Below are positions 47,064 through 58,658 of a stretch of DNA of 64,000 bases, in pieces. Source of the DNA: Arcobacter nitrofigilis DSM 7299 (GTDB lineage Bacteria > Campylobacterota > Campylobacteria > Campylobacterales > Arcobacteraceae); the NCBI RefSeq assembly GCF_000092245.1, contig NC_014166.1, forward strand, positions 186,001 to 250,000, given 5' to 3'. A program made the translations under genes and the position numbers. The notes under the pieces were generated by a model. The model did no database searches, was not told where the DNA came from, and saw only the letters and a program-made list of their open reading frames with translations. The stretch's first letter is position 1. Each line of letters begins with the position of its first letter.

Positions 47064-47276
47064 GTGAATGTAAAAGTACTTAAACCTTGCCATTGTATAA
47101 GAAGGTTTAAGTTTGATGAAGTTTTTGAGTATTATAATAAAGAAGATGCTTTAAAAAAAGCAGAAGAAATTATTGAAGTTATGAAAACAAAAAGTTGTCA
47201 AAGCCATGAGTTTTCGATAATTGAAAATGATGATGGCTTTGAAATATCTAGTAAAGTTAATTATAAATCATGGTAA
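47064..47276 (+). CDS. Small protein with CHC motif, 70 residues
   Basis: Uncharacterised acidic protein starting at GTG 47064. A second in-frame start is not evident nearby. It has a Cys-His-Cys at 9-11 (KPCHCIRRF) and another Cys near 45 (KSCQSHEF). A helical middle, EDALKKAEEIIEVMK, separates them. The Cys residues could bind metal. It lies ten bases after thiC and is probably cotranscribed. The weak start signal makes translation less certain. Confidence 0.55.
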   Translation: MNVKVLKPCHCIRRFKFDEVFEYYNKEDALKKAEEIIEVMKTKSCQSHEFSIIENDDGFEISSKVNYKSW

Positions 47277-47321
47277 AATAAGTATGATTTTTAATTAAGA
47301 TAAAAATTATCCTATTTTCTC

Positions 47322-47327
47322 TATAAT
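47322..47327 (+). promoter_or_regulatory. TATAAT -10 box of mrp
   Basis: Perfect TATAAT 37 bases before the ATG at 47364. The sequence GCGAAAAAATTGAATAATAATTTTAAGGAAG leads to a strong ribosome site (AAGGAAG). A TTG at 47337 in the same frame lies before that ribosome site and is rejected as start. Confidence 0.55.
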
Positions 47328-47363
47328 GCGAAAAAATTGAATAATAATTTTAAGGAAGTATTG

Positions 47364-48479
47364 ATGGCAAATGTAGCTGATATAAAAAAAGAATTAGAAA
47401 AAGTAATCTACCCAGGTTTTACAAAATCAATTGTGGAGTTTGGATTTTTAAAAAACGTTGAAGTAAATGGTGATGCGGTAAGCATACTTGTGGAAATAAC
47501 TTCAAGTGTACAAGAAGTAGAACATGAAATAAGAACTAATATTAAAAAAGTGTTGGAAAATATTGGTGTTACAAATTTAGATTTACAAGTAAAAAAACCA
47601 GAAGCACCAAAACAAACAAGTAATAGTGTAAGTGGAAAAAATATTGCTCCACAAATTAAAAATTTTGTAATGGTATCTTCAGGAAAAGGTGGAGTTGGTA
47701 AATCAACTACAACTGTTAACCTAGCAGTAGCTGCTGCTATGCAAGGTAAAAGAGTTGGTATTTTAGATGCTGATATTTATGGACCAAATATTCCTCGAAT
47801 GTTCGGATTACAAGGTAAAGAAGTTGAAGTAATCGGAAATAAAGCAAAACCATTCCATGCTTATGGTGTAGATGTTATGTCTATGGGATCACTTATGGAA
47901 GAGGGACAAGCTCTTATTTGGAGAGGTGCTATGATTATGAAAGCAATCCAACAACTTCTAAGAGATATTTTATGGGAAGAATTAGATATTTTATTTATTG
48001 ATATGCCTCCTGGAACTGGTGATGCACAATTAACATTGGCTCAAAGTGTTCCTGTAACTTGTGGTGTAAATGTTACAACTCCTCAACATGTAGCACTTGA
48101 TGATTCAAGAAGAAGTTTAGATATGTTTAAAAAACTTCATATTCCAGTTGGTGGAATTGTTGAAAATATGAGTGGATTTATTTGTCCTACATGTAATACA
48201 GAATCTGATATTTTCGGAATGGGTACTTGTGAAGCCCTAGCAAAAGAGTATGGAACAACTGTTTTAGGAAACTTGCCAATTGAACCTGCTATTAGAGAAG
48301 GTGGAGATAATGGTAAACCAATTGTTTATTTCCATCCTGAATCAATTTCTGCAAAAAGATATATGAAAGCAGCTGAAACTTTAATTGAATTTATTGATAA
48401 TGTAAGTGATAAAGCTGAAAATGCTTCTATTCAACCAACTACACCTCCTGGTGTATCTGCTTGTTCAACAGCAAAATAA
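47364..48479 (+). CDS. mrp: Mrp/ApbC/NBP35-type iron-sulfur cluster carrier ATPase
   Basis: 371 residues from the ATG at 47364. An N-terminal DUF59/MIP18-like domain (about 1-80) includes KVIYPGFTKSIVEFGFLKNV. The deviant Walker A is VSSGKGGVGKSTTTVNLAVA, the Walker B is ILFIDMPPGTGD, and the cluster-binding CPTC lies in FICPTCNTESDIFG. It should transfer [4Fe-4S] clusters to target proteins. ThiC, itself an Fe-S enzyme, is the preceding large gene. Confidence 0.95.
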   Translation: MANVADIKKELEKVIYPGFTKSIVEFGFLKNVEVNGDAVSILVEITSSVQEVEHEIRTNIKKVLENIGVTNLDLQVKKPEAPKQTSNSVSGKNIAPQIKNFVMVSSGKGGVGKSTTTVNLAVAAAMQGKRVGILDADIYGPNIPRMFGLQGKEVEVIGNKAKPFHAYGVDVMSMGSLMEEGQALIWRGAMIMKAIQQLLRDILWEELDILFIDMPPGTGDAQLTLAQSVPVTCGVNVTTPQHVALDDSRRSLDMFKKLHIPVGGIVENMSGFICPTCNTESDIFGMGTCEALAKEYGTTVLGNLPIEPAIREGGDNGKPIVYFHPESISAKRYMKAAETLIEFIDNVSDKAENASIQPTTPPGVSACSTAK

Positions 48480-48487
48480 TTATTAAA

Positions 48488-48516
48488 AATATTTAGAGTT
48501 TTTAACTCTAAATATT
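48488..48516 (+). terminator. Terminator after mrp
   Basis: Thirteen-base stem AATATTTAGAGTT (48488-48500) and AACTCTAAATATT (48504-48516) with a three-base loop, eight bases after the mrp stop. The following CTTCTC is only partly U-rich. Confidence 0.65.
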
Positions 48517-48593
48517 CTTCTCAAAATTACCCATTTTATAACATCATAATAAAAAATTAATTTACTTATATCAAATGATTATAAATCCTTAGA

Positions 48594-48599
48594 TATAAT
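48594..48599 (+). promoter_or_regulatory. TATAAT -10 box of the trans-sulfuration operon
   Basis: Perfect TATAAT 24 bases before the ATG at 48624. The region between 48517 and 48623 is otherwise AT-rich without visible SAM riboswitch elements. Confidence 0.5.
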
Positions 48600-48623
48600 A
48601 AACAAAAAATTATTAGGCTTATT

Positions 48624-49775
48624 ATGAAAAAACACCTAGAGACAAAACTTTCTCATCTGCAAGATTTTGCTACAATTCAAGACCAGTACGGTGCTTCGCA
48701 CTTTCCTATATATAACACAGGAACATTTGATCTAAAAAAACAAGACGGTGAGAAGATATATGATTATACAAGAAGTGATAATCCTACAAGAGAAGCTTTA
48801 GAAAACCTTTTTACAGATGTAGAAAATGGAGCCGGTTGTGTTTGTACTCATACAGGAATTGGGGCAGTATCACTTTTATTTGAAACAGTTTTAAAAGCAA
48901 ACTCTGAAGTTTTAGTGGAAGCTGATTGTTATGGTGGGACATTTAGATTATTAAAAGTTTTTCAAGGTAAATACAATATTAAAGTACATTTTGCTGATTT
49001 TTTAAGTGAAGCAGAGTTAGAAAAGATTTTAAAAAACAATAAAATTGATTTAGTTTTATGTGAATCACCAACAAATCCTGGTCTTAAAATAATTGATATA
49101 GGTATGGTATCTGTTTTGGCAAAAAAATATAATGCTCTTTTTGCACTTGATAATTCACTAGCAACTTTTATTTCACAACGGCCACTTGATATGGGTGCTG
49201 ATTTTTCACTTTTTTCTACTACTAAATATATCTCAGGACACGGAAGTGTAGTAGCTGGTGCAATTGTTGCAAAAACAAAAGAATTGGCTGATGAACTTCA
49301 TTATTATGCAAATGCCCATGGAAGAAGTCAAAACCCAATGGATGTATTTTTAATAAGCTTAGGAATTCCAACTCTTAAAATAAGAATGAAAGAACATCAA
49401 AAAAGTTCTATAATGATTGCTGAATTCCTAGAAAAACAAAGTTTTATAAAAGCAGTTATGCATCCAGCTTTAAAATCGCACCCTCAACACAAACTTGCAA
49501 CTTATCAAATGGATTATATTCCAGGTGTTTTTTGTGCAGAATTTATAAATAAAGATTTTGCTGAAAAATTTATTGAAAATACAAAAATCTTTGGAGAAAA
49601 ATGTTCTTTTGGAAGTCCTGATTCTAGAGTAGAAATTCCTGCAAAAATATCACATGCTTCATTTTCAAAAGAGGAATTAGCTGCAATTGGAATAAGTGAT
49701 GGTACAGTTAGATTTTCTATTGGATTAGAAAATGTTGAAGATTTAATAGAAGATATTGAACAAGCCTTAAAATAG
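48624..49775 (+). CDS. metB: Cystathionine gamma-synthase/lyase family PLP enzyme
   Basis: 383-residue Cys/Met metabolism PLP enzyme, usual length. YTRSDNPTREALENLFTDVENG is the classical opening. THTGIGAV binds the cofactor phosphate, CESPTNPGLKIIDI and ALDNSLAT carry the Asp, and the Schiff-base Lys is in SLFSTTKYISGHGSVVAGAI. It forms cystathionine from an O-acyl-homoserine and cysteine, or the reverse lyase step. The two activities cannot be separated by eye. The stop TAG abuts the ATG of a second PLP enzyme. Confidence 0.88.
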   Translation: MKKHLETKLSHLQDFATIQDQYGASHFPIYNTGTFDLKKQDGEKIYDYTRSDNPTREALENLFTDVENGAGCVCTHTGIGAVSLLFETVLKANSEVLVEADCYGGTFRLLKVFQGKYNIKVHFADFLSEAELEKILKNNKIDLVLCESPTNPGLKIIDIGMVSVLAKKYNALFALDNSLATFISQRPLDMGADFSLFSTTKYISGHGSVVAGAIVAKTKELADELHYYANAHGRSQNPMDVFLISLGIPTLKIRMKEHQKSSIMIAEFLEKQSFIKAVMHPALKSHPQHKLATYQMDYIPGVFCAEFINKDFAEKFIENTKIFGEKCSFGSPDSRVEIPAKISHASFSKEELAAIGISDGTVRFSIGLENVEDLIEDIEQALK

Positions 49776-51272
49776 ATGGAAAATAGTTCGTTTAAGCCTA
49801 TAGAATGTGGTGAAACACTACCACAAAATAATGTTCATGCGGTAAGTGTAAGTATGCCAAAACTTCAAGATGTAATTGATTATGAAGAGGGTTTTGGTGA
49901 AGCGATGGAAAAAATAAAGTCTGGTTATCCCAGATTTACTATGCATCCATATTTAAGAATCCTTGCAAAATATATAAAAGAAAAATATAAAGTAAGTGAT
50001 TCTTATGAAGTGGTACTATTAAGTTCTCAAAAAGCTGTTGATATTTTAAGCGATAAATACTATATACATAATAAAATAGATATTGATGAACCTTTTGGTG
50101 TAATTTTAGTGAGAAATGGAACTTGTCAACTTCAAAGAGTATTGATGTTTATCCAGCATGTAGGTTACAATTTATCTTCTAGATTTGCCGAAGATTATTT
50201 ATATAATATTGGATTGATAAACTCAAAACATAAAGAAGAAACAGAAAAGGAAGAGCTTGCTTTTGATTTAGTAGTTTCAACTTTAGCAAAAGCTTATAAT
50301 CAAGCAAAAGAAAATATCACCTTAGCTCCTTCTGGTATGAATGCTATGTATGGCGTTGTAAAAGGTTTAAAAAATATCCAAAGAAAAAATGGAAGAGATA
50401 TATTAGTTCAACTTGGTTGGTTATATTTAGATACTATGAATATAGTAAAACACTATTATGAACAATCAAAAGTCTTTTGTGATGTAAAAAATTTAGATTT
50501 ATTAGAAGAGTATTTAAAAGAAAACGGCTTTAAAGTAAGTGCAATAATCACAGAAGTTCCTACAAATCCTCTTTTATTATGTGTTGACATGAAAAGATTA
50601 AACTCTCTTTGCAAAAAATATAATATTCCTTTGGTTGTTGATTCCACATTGGCAACACCATATAATGTAAATTTAAATGATTATGCAGATATATATGTAG
50701 AGTCTCTTACAAAATTTGCTTCAGGTAATGCAGATGTTCTCATGGGTGCAATTATTTTAAATCAAAAATCAAAACTATCTCATATGAATGTTGAGTTTTT
50801 TAAACATTGCGATAAAGCATATATAAAAGATATCCAAAGAATGGCTTTTGAAATAAAAGATTATGAAACACGAGTTAAAAGAATTAGTTCAAATACAAAA
50901 GCTTTAGTTGAATACTTTAAAAAGTGTTCTTATATAGATAAGATATATTATTGTTTAAATGATGAAAATGAATTGGAGTATAAACAAATAATGAAAGATG
51001 ATAATTCATATACAGGACTTATTTCTGTAACTTTTAATAAATCATTTGAAACTATATATGATAATATAAATTTTGCAAAGGGACCTAGTCTAGGAACAGA
51101 CTTTACTCTTCTTATGCCGTATACATATCTTGCTCACTATGATTATATAAAAAGTGAAGAGGGTGAAAAATACTTGGATGAGATTGGATTACCTAAAGAT
51201 ATACTTAGAATTTCTGTTGGTAGTGAAAATATTAATGACATAATAGAAGAATTCAAAAGATTAGAGGAATAA
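49776..51272 (+). CDS. Second Cys/Met-metabolism PLP enzyme, extended divergent form
   Basis: 498 residues, about 110 longer than its neighbour. The first 150 or so have no counterpart there. They begin MENSSFKPIECGETLPQNNVHAVSVSMPKLQDVI, recalling the extra N-terminal part of fungal-type cystathionine gamma-synthases. The PLP core has APSGMNAMYGVVKGL, EVPTNPLLLCVD, PLVVDSTLATP and the Lys in ESLTKFASGNADVLMGAI. The C-terminal PKDILRISVGSENINDII is standard. The ATG follows the preceding TAG directly (TAGATG), pointing to termination-reinitiation. Its exact reaction is unknown. Confidence 0.8.
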   Translation: MENSSFKPIECGETLPQNNVHAVSVSMPKLQDVIDYEEGFGEAMEKIKSGYPRFTMHPYLRILAKYIKEKYKVSDSYEVVLLSSQKAVDILSDKYYIHNKIDIDEPFGVILVRNGTCQLQRVLMFIQHVGYNLSSRFAEDYLYNIGLINSKHKEETEKEELAFDLVVSTLAKAYNQAKENITLAPSGMNAMYGVVKGLKNIQRKNGRDILVQLGWLYLDTMNIVKHYYEQSKVFCDVKNLDLLEEYLKENGFKVSAIITEVPTNPLLLCVDMKRLNSLCKKYNIPLVVDSTLATPYNVNLNDYADIYVESLTKFASGNADVLMGAIILNQKSKLSHMNVEFFKHCDKAYIKDIQRMAFEIKDYETRVKRISSNTKALVEYFKKCSYIDKIYYCLNDENELEYKQIMKDDNSYTGLISVTFNKSFETIYDNINFAKGPSLGTDFTLLMPYTYLAHYDYIKSEEGEKYLDEIGLPKDILRISVGSENINDIIEEFKRLEE

Positions 51273-51274
51273 TT

Positions 51275-51622
51275 ATGGACATGAACAAAATAAAAGAACT
51301 GATTTTAAAATTCTCAAAAGAAAGGGATTGGGATAAATTTCACAATCCAAAAAATTTAGCAATGGCACTTAGTGTAGAAACAGCAGAACTAGTTGAAATT
51401 TTTCAATGGCTAAATGAAGACCAAAGCTTAAATTTAGATAAGGCAAAAAAAGAGCATTTAGAAGAAGAAGTCGCAGATATTGCAGTTTATTTGCTAAGAA
51501 TTTGTTATTCACACAATATTGATTTAGAAAAAGCAATTATTTCTAAAATGAAGAAAAATGAAATTAAGTATCCTTTATATGACAAAAATGGCGAAAAAAT
51601 CGACTATGGAAAGAAAAACTAA
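51275..51622 (+). CDS. MazG-like nucleotide pyrophosphohydrolase
   Basis: 115-residue single-domain MazG/RS21-C6 type enzyme. The metal motif is spread over LAMALSVETAELVEIFQWL and EEEVADIAVYLLRICY, giving the EXXE-EXXD pattern. It probably cleaves non-canonical or surplus dNTPs such as dCTP. It starts two bases after the PLP enzyme stop and is the last gene before the rRNA operon. Confidence 0.88.
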   Translation: MDMNKIKELILKFSKERDWDKFHNPKNLAMALSVETAELVEIFQWLNEDQSLNLDKAKKEHLEEEVADIAVYLLRICYSHNIDLEKAIISKMKKNEIKYPLYDKNGEKIDYGKKN

Positions 51623-51740
51623 TACAAAACCAAAAGATTTTCAAAATTTAAGCTAAATTTAATTCCCAGCACTTGACAAAGAAGAAAAAACCTATTATAA
51701 TTCCCGTCCAATTTGAGTGACAAACGTCGCGAAGGGTTGA

Positions 51741-51752
51741 TGTTCTTTAACA
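51741..51752 (+). promoter_or_regulatory. boxA antitermination element
   Basis: TGTTCTTTAACA differs by one base from the classical TGCTCTTTAACA boxA, which recruits NusB/NusE to rRNA transcripts. It lies 40 bases downstream of the -10 box and upstream of 16S. Confidence 0.8.
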
Positions 51753-51774
51753 AACTACGGTTTAAAGAAGTAAG

Positions 51775-51800
51775 TAACTTTTATAAACCGAATATGATAT
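51775..51800 (+). other. Left arm of pre-16S processing stem
   Basis: These 26 bases are complementary, with two G-U pairs, to 53508-53533 downstream of 16S. The pair would loop out the whole 16S rRNA as an RNase III substrate. Confidence 0.85.
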
Positions 51801-51929
51801 AAAACAAGAGAATTTATACAATTCTCGTCTATTAAAAAAACAATGAGTAATGTCAGTAAACAATTGCAATTAACTTTTACGGAAGTTGAATAAAAGAGTT
51901 AGACACTAGTCATGATTAAACTAAACATT

Positions 51930-53444
<1,515 letters not shown>

Positions 53445-53507
53445 CAGAGTAATGAAGTTAGATTCGGTTCTAACTTCAAGAAATAAAAAACAATGGGTAA
53501 ATATCCA

Positions 53508-53533
53508 ATATCATATTCGGTTTGTAAAGGTTA
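53508..53533 (+). other. Right arm of pre-16S processing stem
   Basis: Pairs with 51775-51800 over 26 positions including two wobble pairs. It lies in the spacer between 16S and tRNA-Ile. Confidence 0.85.
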
Positions 53534-53555
53534 TTGAAAATAATAGGTGAAGAAT

Positions 53556-53632
53556 GGGCCTATAGCTCAGCTGGCTAGAGCGCTCGACTGATAATCGTGA
53601 GGTCCCAGGTTCAAGTCCTGGTAGGCCCACCA
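53556..53632 (+). tRNA. tRNA-Ile (GAT)
   Basis: 77 bases including encoded CCA. Acceptor GGGCCTA pairs with TAGGCCC. The anticodon loop CTGATAA carries GAT, and the T arm has GGTTCAAGTCC. It sits in the standard 16S-23S spacer position. Confidence 0.97.
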
Positions 53633-53651
53633 TGAGAAGATAATCTTTGTT

Positions 53652-53727
53652 GGGGAATTAGCTCAGCTGGGAGAGCGCCTGCCTTGCACGCAGGAGGTCA
53701 GCGGTTCGATCCCGCTATTCTCCACCA
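53652..53727 (+). tRNA. tRNA-Ala (TGC)
   Basis: 76 bases including encoded CCA. Acceptor GGGGAAT pairs with ATTCTCC (one wobble). The anticodon loop CTTGCAC carries TGC, and the T arm has GGTTCGATCCC. It follows tRNA-Ile by 19 bases. Confidence 0.97.
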
Positions 53728-53852
53728 ACATTAGCACCTAAACCAAAGTAGAATAGAGATAAAAACTAAATATAAGTCTTAAAAAATAAGATTTATATTT
53801 GGTTTTCGAATCAAAATGCTTTCAGGCATTTCCTGAAAATGTTATTTAAAAA

Positions 53853-53871
53853 TTTAATGTTAAAGTCTTTA
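53853..53871 (+). other. Left arm of outer pre-23S stem
   Basis: Nineteen bases, TTTAATGTTAAAGTCTTTA, are the exact reverse complement of 57042-57060, more than 3 kb downstream. This forms an outer stem around 23S. Confidence 0.75.
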
Positions 53872-53963
53872 AAATTTTTTCGAATTAGAATAAAGAGATT
53901 TATTTTAATACAAAATAGAAAACAATTTAAACACACAATTACTATTTTTATTAAATATTGTAT

Positions 53964-53988
53964 TTAATAAGATAGTAGCCAAGGAATA
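53964..53988 (+). other. Left arm of inner pre-23S stem
   Basis: About 25 bases complementary, with wobble pairs and one bulge, to 56948-56973 just after 23S. Likely RNase III substrate. Confidence 0.8.
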
Positions 53989-54028
53989 ATTATCAAAAAA
54001 GGTAACTAAAGAGATTTAGTTATACAAA

Positions 54029-56943
<2,915 letters not shown>

Positions 56944-56944
56944 T

Positions 56945-57145
56945 ATATATTTCTTGGTTTACTATCTTATTAAGTACATACTTAATGAGTGAAAAATGAA
57001 AAGTTAAAAATGAAAAATTTTTCTTTTATTTTTTCTGTGTGTAAAGACTTTAACATTAAACATTCTATCTCAAGATAGAGTTGAGTATTAAGAGCGAATT
57101 GAAATTTGATTTTTCATTTAAAAGCTTCGCTTTTACTACTCAACT
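56945..57145 (+). other. Spacer between 23S and 5S
   Basis: About 200 AT-rich bases holding the right arms of the two pre-23S stems (56948-56973 and 57042-57060). A palindrome ATTAAGTA-CA-TACTTAAT lies at 56969-56986. A hairpin TCTATCT-CA-AGATAGA lies near 57064-57079. An outer pair GTTGAGTA / TACTCAAC (about 57081 and 57137) stands just before 5S. Confidence 0.65.
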
Positions 57146-57146
57146 T

Positions 57147-57264
57147 TGTTGGTGATTATAGAGAAGTGGAAATACCCGGCTCCATTCCGAACCCGGAAGT
57201 CAAGCACTTCATCGCTGATAATACTGCAGGGTCCCCTTGTGGAAACGTAAGTCGTCGCCAACTC
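57147..57264 (+). rRNA. rrf: 5S ribosomal RNA
   Basis: About 118 bases. The terminal helix is GTTGGTGA with TCGCCAAC. The loop-region ACCCGGCTCCATTCCGAACC and the GAAGTCAAG segment are standard 5S landmarks. Ends are approximate by two to three bases. Confidence 0.93.
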
Positions 57265-57274
57265 TTGAGTTTTT

Positions 57275-57326
57275 AAAGCTTAGCTCTTTATAGATTTTTA
57301 TCTATCCTGTGCTAAGCTTTTTTTTT
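57275..57326 (+). terminator. rRNA operon terminator
   Basis: Ten-base stem AAAGCTTAGC (57275-57284) and GCTAAGCTTT (57311-57320), enclosing a second hairpin ATAGAT/ATCTAT, followed by a run of Ts. Strong intrinsic terminator. Confidence 0.92.
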
Positions 57327-57515
57327 GTACTTTTTTTATTACCCTTCTCCCCTATCTTTTATCTTATACTTTCTTTTTATTTTTATAATACATTTAGCTT
57401 AGAAAATATTATTTTACTTTATTTCATGCCTTTATGAGTCTTTATTGTACTATTTTAGTATTGATTTATTTTCTTTCTTGTTATACAATTAAAGTATTAA
57501 TATAAAGGATATAAA

Positions 57516-57614
57516 ATGTATTTAGATAAAATTGGAATTTTAGTAGGAATAGGTTTATTGATTTTTATGTTATTAAGTTTTGTAGTGAAGTATTTTATAC
57601 GAAAAAAAGAGTAG
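57516..57614 (+). CDS. Putative 32-residue single-span membrane peptide
   Basis: Short frame with ATG at 57516 and TAG at 57612-57614, preceded by AAAGGA at a six-base spacing. The product starts MYLDKIGILVG, has one hydrophobic helix (about 6-24) and ends with the basic tail KYFIRKKE. That is a positive-inside topology. Upstream 57327-57515 is non-coding, AT-rich, with a possible -10 TATACA at 57482-57487. No family recognised. Confidence 0.5.
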   Translation: MYLDKIGILVGIGLLIFMLLSFVVKYFIRKKE

Positions 57615-57625
57615 TCTCTACTCTT
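57607..57625. terminator. Bidirectional terminator between small gene and hisIE
   Basis: AAGAGTAG (57607-57614), TCT loop, CTACTCTT (57618-57625). On the minus strand a run of Ts follows immediately, on the plus strand CTTTTCTT. It overlaps the ends of both convergent genes. Confidence 0.75.
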
Positions 57626-58301
57626 CTTTTCTTGAATTCTTTTCGTCAATTCCTGACATGCCAAATCTTCTAGCTAGTTCTTGTTTAATTCTATCAGGAG
57701 ATATGTCTTTACTTGCTAATGCAACCATTGTGTGGTAAACCAAATCTGCTGCTTCATAAATCATCTCTTCACTATTATCATCTTTAACGGCAAAAGTAAA
57801 TTCACCAGCTTCTTCAACAATTTTTTTAAGCATAGAATTCTCTTTACCATTTAATAGTTTAGATGTGTAAGATTTTTTAGGATCATCATTTTTTCTATCC
57901 TGTATTACATGAAATAAGTTATCTAAAACAGAGTATTTATTACTTGTATTAACTTCAACATCGCTAATAATTTCATTTGATTCTAAATTAGTAAAGAAGC
58001 ATGATTTTCTACCTGTATGACAAGCTACACCTTCTTGTATAACTTTTATCAATATTGTATCATTGTCACAATCAAGCAGTATTTCTACTATTTCTTGTGT
58101 ATGTCCAGACTCTTCACCTTTTTTCCAAATTCTTTGTTTACTTCTAGAAAAATAGTGAGCATATTTAGTTGAAAGAGTTAAAGATAAAGCTTCTTTATTC
58201 ATATAAGCTAACATCAAAACTTCATTTGTCTTAGAATCTTGTGTGATAACTGGAATTAAACCATCCATCTTTTCCCATGCAATATTTTCTATATTATTCA
58301 T
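57618..58301 (-). CDS. hisI: Bifunctional phosphoribosyl-AMP cyclohydrolase / phosphoribosyl-ATP pyrophosphatase
   Basis: HisIE fusion of 227 residues for histidine steps two and three. The HisI half has [40 protein letters not shown] and the metal Cys pair in [25 protein letters not shown]. The HisE half (about 120-215) has [16 protein letters not shown] and [14 protein letters not shown]. It is the distal gene of a minus-strand group after a small exported protein. Confidence 0.96.
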   Translation of the reverse strand: MNNIENIAWEKMDGLIPVITQDSKTNEVLMLAYMNKEALSLTLSTKYAHYFSRSKQRIWKKGEESGHTQEIVEILLDCDNDTILIKVIQEGVACHTGRKSCFFTNLESNEIISDVEVNTSNKYSVLDNLFHVIQDRKNDDPKKSYTSKLLNGKENSMLKKIVEEAGEFTFAVKDDNSEEMIYEAADLVYHTMVALASKDISPDRIKQELARRFGMSGIDEKNSRKEE

Positions 58302-58310
58302 ATTTTTACC

Positions 58311-58616
58311 TTAGAAATTTTTACCTAAATTAATTTTTACACCATCAATAGATCTTTCTTCTGTATTTACATTAACTGTACCATCTATTTCAATATCATC
58401 TTTGTTTTTTTGGGTCAAATCAACTTCTTTATTTATAGGTTTAGTTAATAAGTCCTCTTTTTTTTGATAATCTTTTTTAGTTTTTAGTTTTGGTTCTATC
58501 TTTGGGTTTACTAATTTAATATTATTTAAATCAATACTATTTTTTTGATCTTTAGCATTTACAAGAATTACAGAACTCAGCATAATAAAGATTATTGTTA
58601 ATATTTTATTTAACAT
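58311..58616 (-). CDS. Small exported protein, 101 residues
   Basis: N-terminal signal MLNKILTIIFIMLSSVILVNA, then a highly charged Lys/Asp/Asn-rich segment with no fold recognised (about 22-78) and a C-terminal VNVNTEERSIDGVKINLGKNF that could form a beta-strand pair. It lies nine bases before hisIE and follows the SPFH gene. Periplasmic location is probable. Function unknown. Confidence 0.65.
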   Translation of the reverse strand: MLNKILTIIFIMLSSVILVNAKDQKNSIDLNNIKLVNPKIEPKLKTKKDYQKKEDLLTKPINKEVDLTQKNKDDIEIDGTVNVNTEERSIDGVKINLGKNF

Positions 58617-58626
58617 AGGTATTCAA

Positions 58627-58656
58627 TTATAAAGAGTAGAAAACTACTCTTTATAA
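58627..58656 (-). terminator. Hairpin between SPFH gene and small exported protein gene
   Basis: Thirteen-base perfect stem TTATAAAGAGTAG (58627-58639) and CTACTCTTTATAA (58644-58656), loop AAAA, two bases after the SPFH stop. The U run is weak, so partial read-through into the next genes is likely. Confidence 0.5.
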
Positions 58657-58658
58657 AA

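Larger units (their letters stand above)
51623..51927 (+). promoter_or_regulatory. rRNA operon promoter and leader
   Basis: 305 bases without a protein gene. A textbook sigma-70 promoter is present: TTGACA at 51673-51678, 17-base spacer, TATAAT at 51696-51701. A boxA antitermination element TGTTCTTTAACA lies at 51741-51752. The left arm of the pre-16S processing stem is at 51775-51800. A small hairpin, GAGAATT-5-AATTCTC, lies at 51808-51826. Confidence 0.88.
53728..54028 (+). other. Spacer between tRNA-Ala and 23S with processing arms
   Basis: 301 non-coding bases. A stem-loop of 13 pairs lies at 53768-53800 (AAATATAAGTCTT / AAGATTTATATTT). A short hairpin TTTCAGG-5-CCTGAAA lies at 53820-53838. 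Two left arms of pre-23S stems are at 53853-53871 and 53964-53988, pairing with sequences after 23S. No reading frame of note. Confidence 0.7.

Noticed and set aside
47337-47363. TTG start extending mrp by nine residues
   Set aside because: The strong AAGGAAG site follows it and serves the ATG at 47364.
53728-54028. A CRISPR-like or mobile repeat in the rRNA spacer
   Set aside because: The repeats are inverted pairs explained by pre-rRNA stems and local hairpins; there are no regularly spaced direct repeats.
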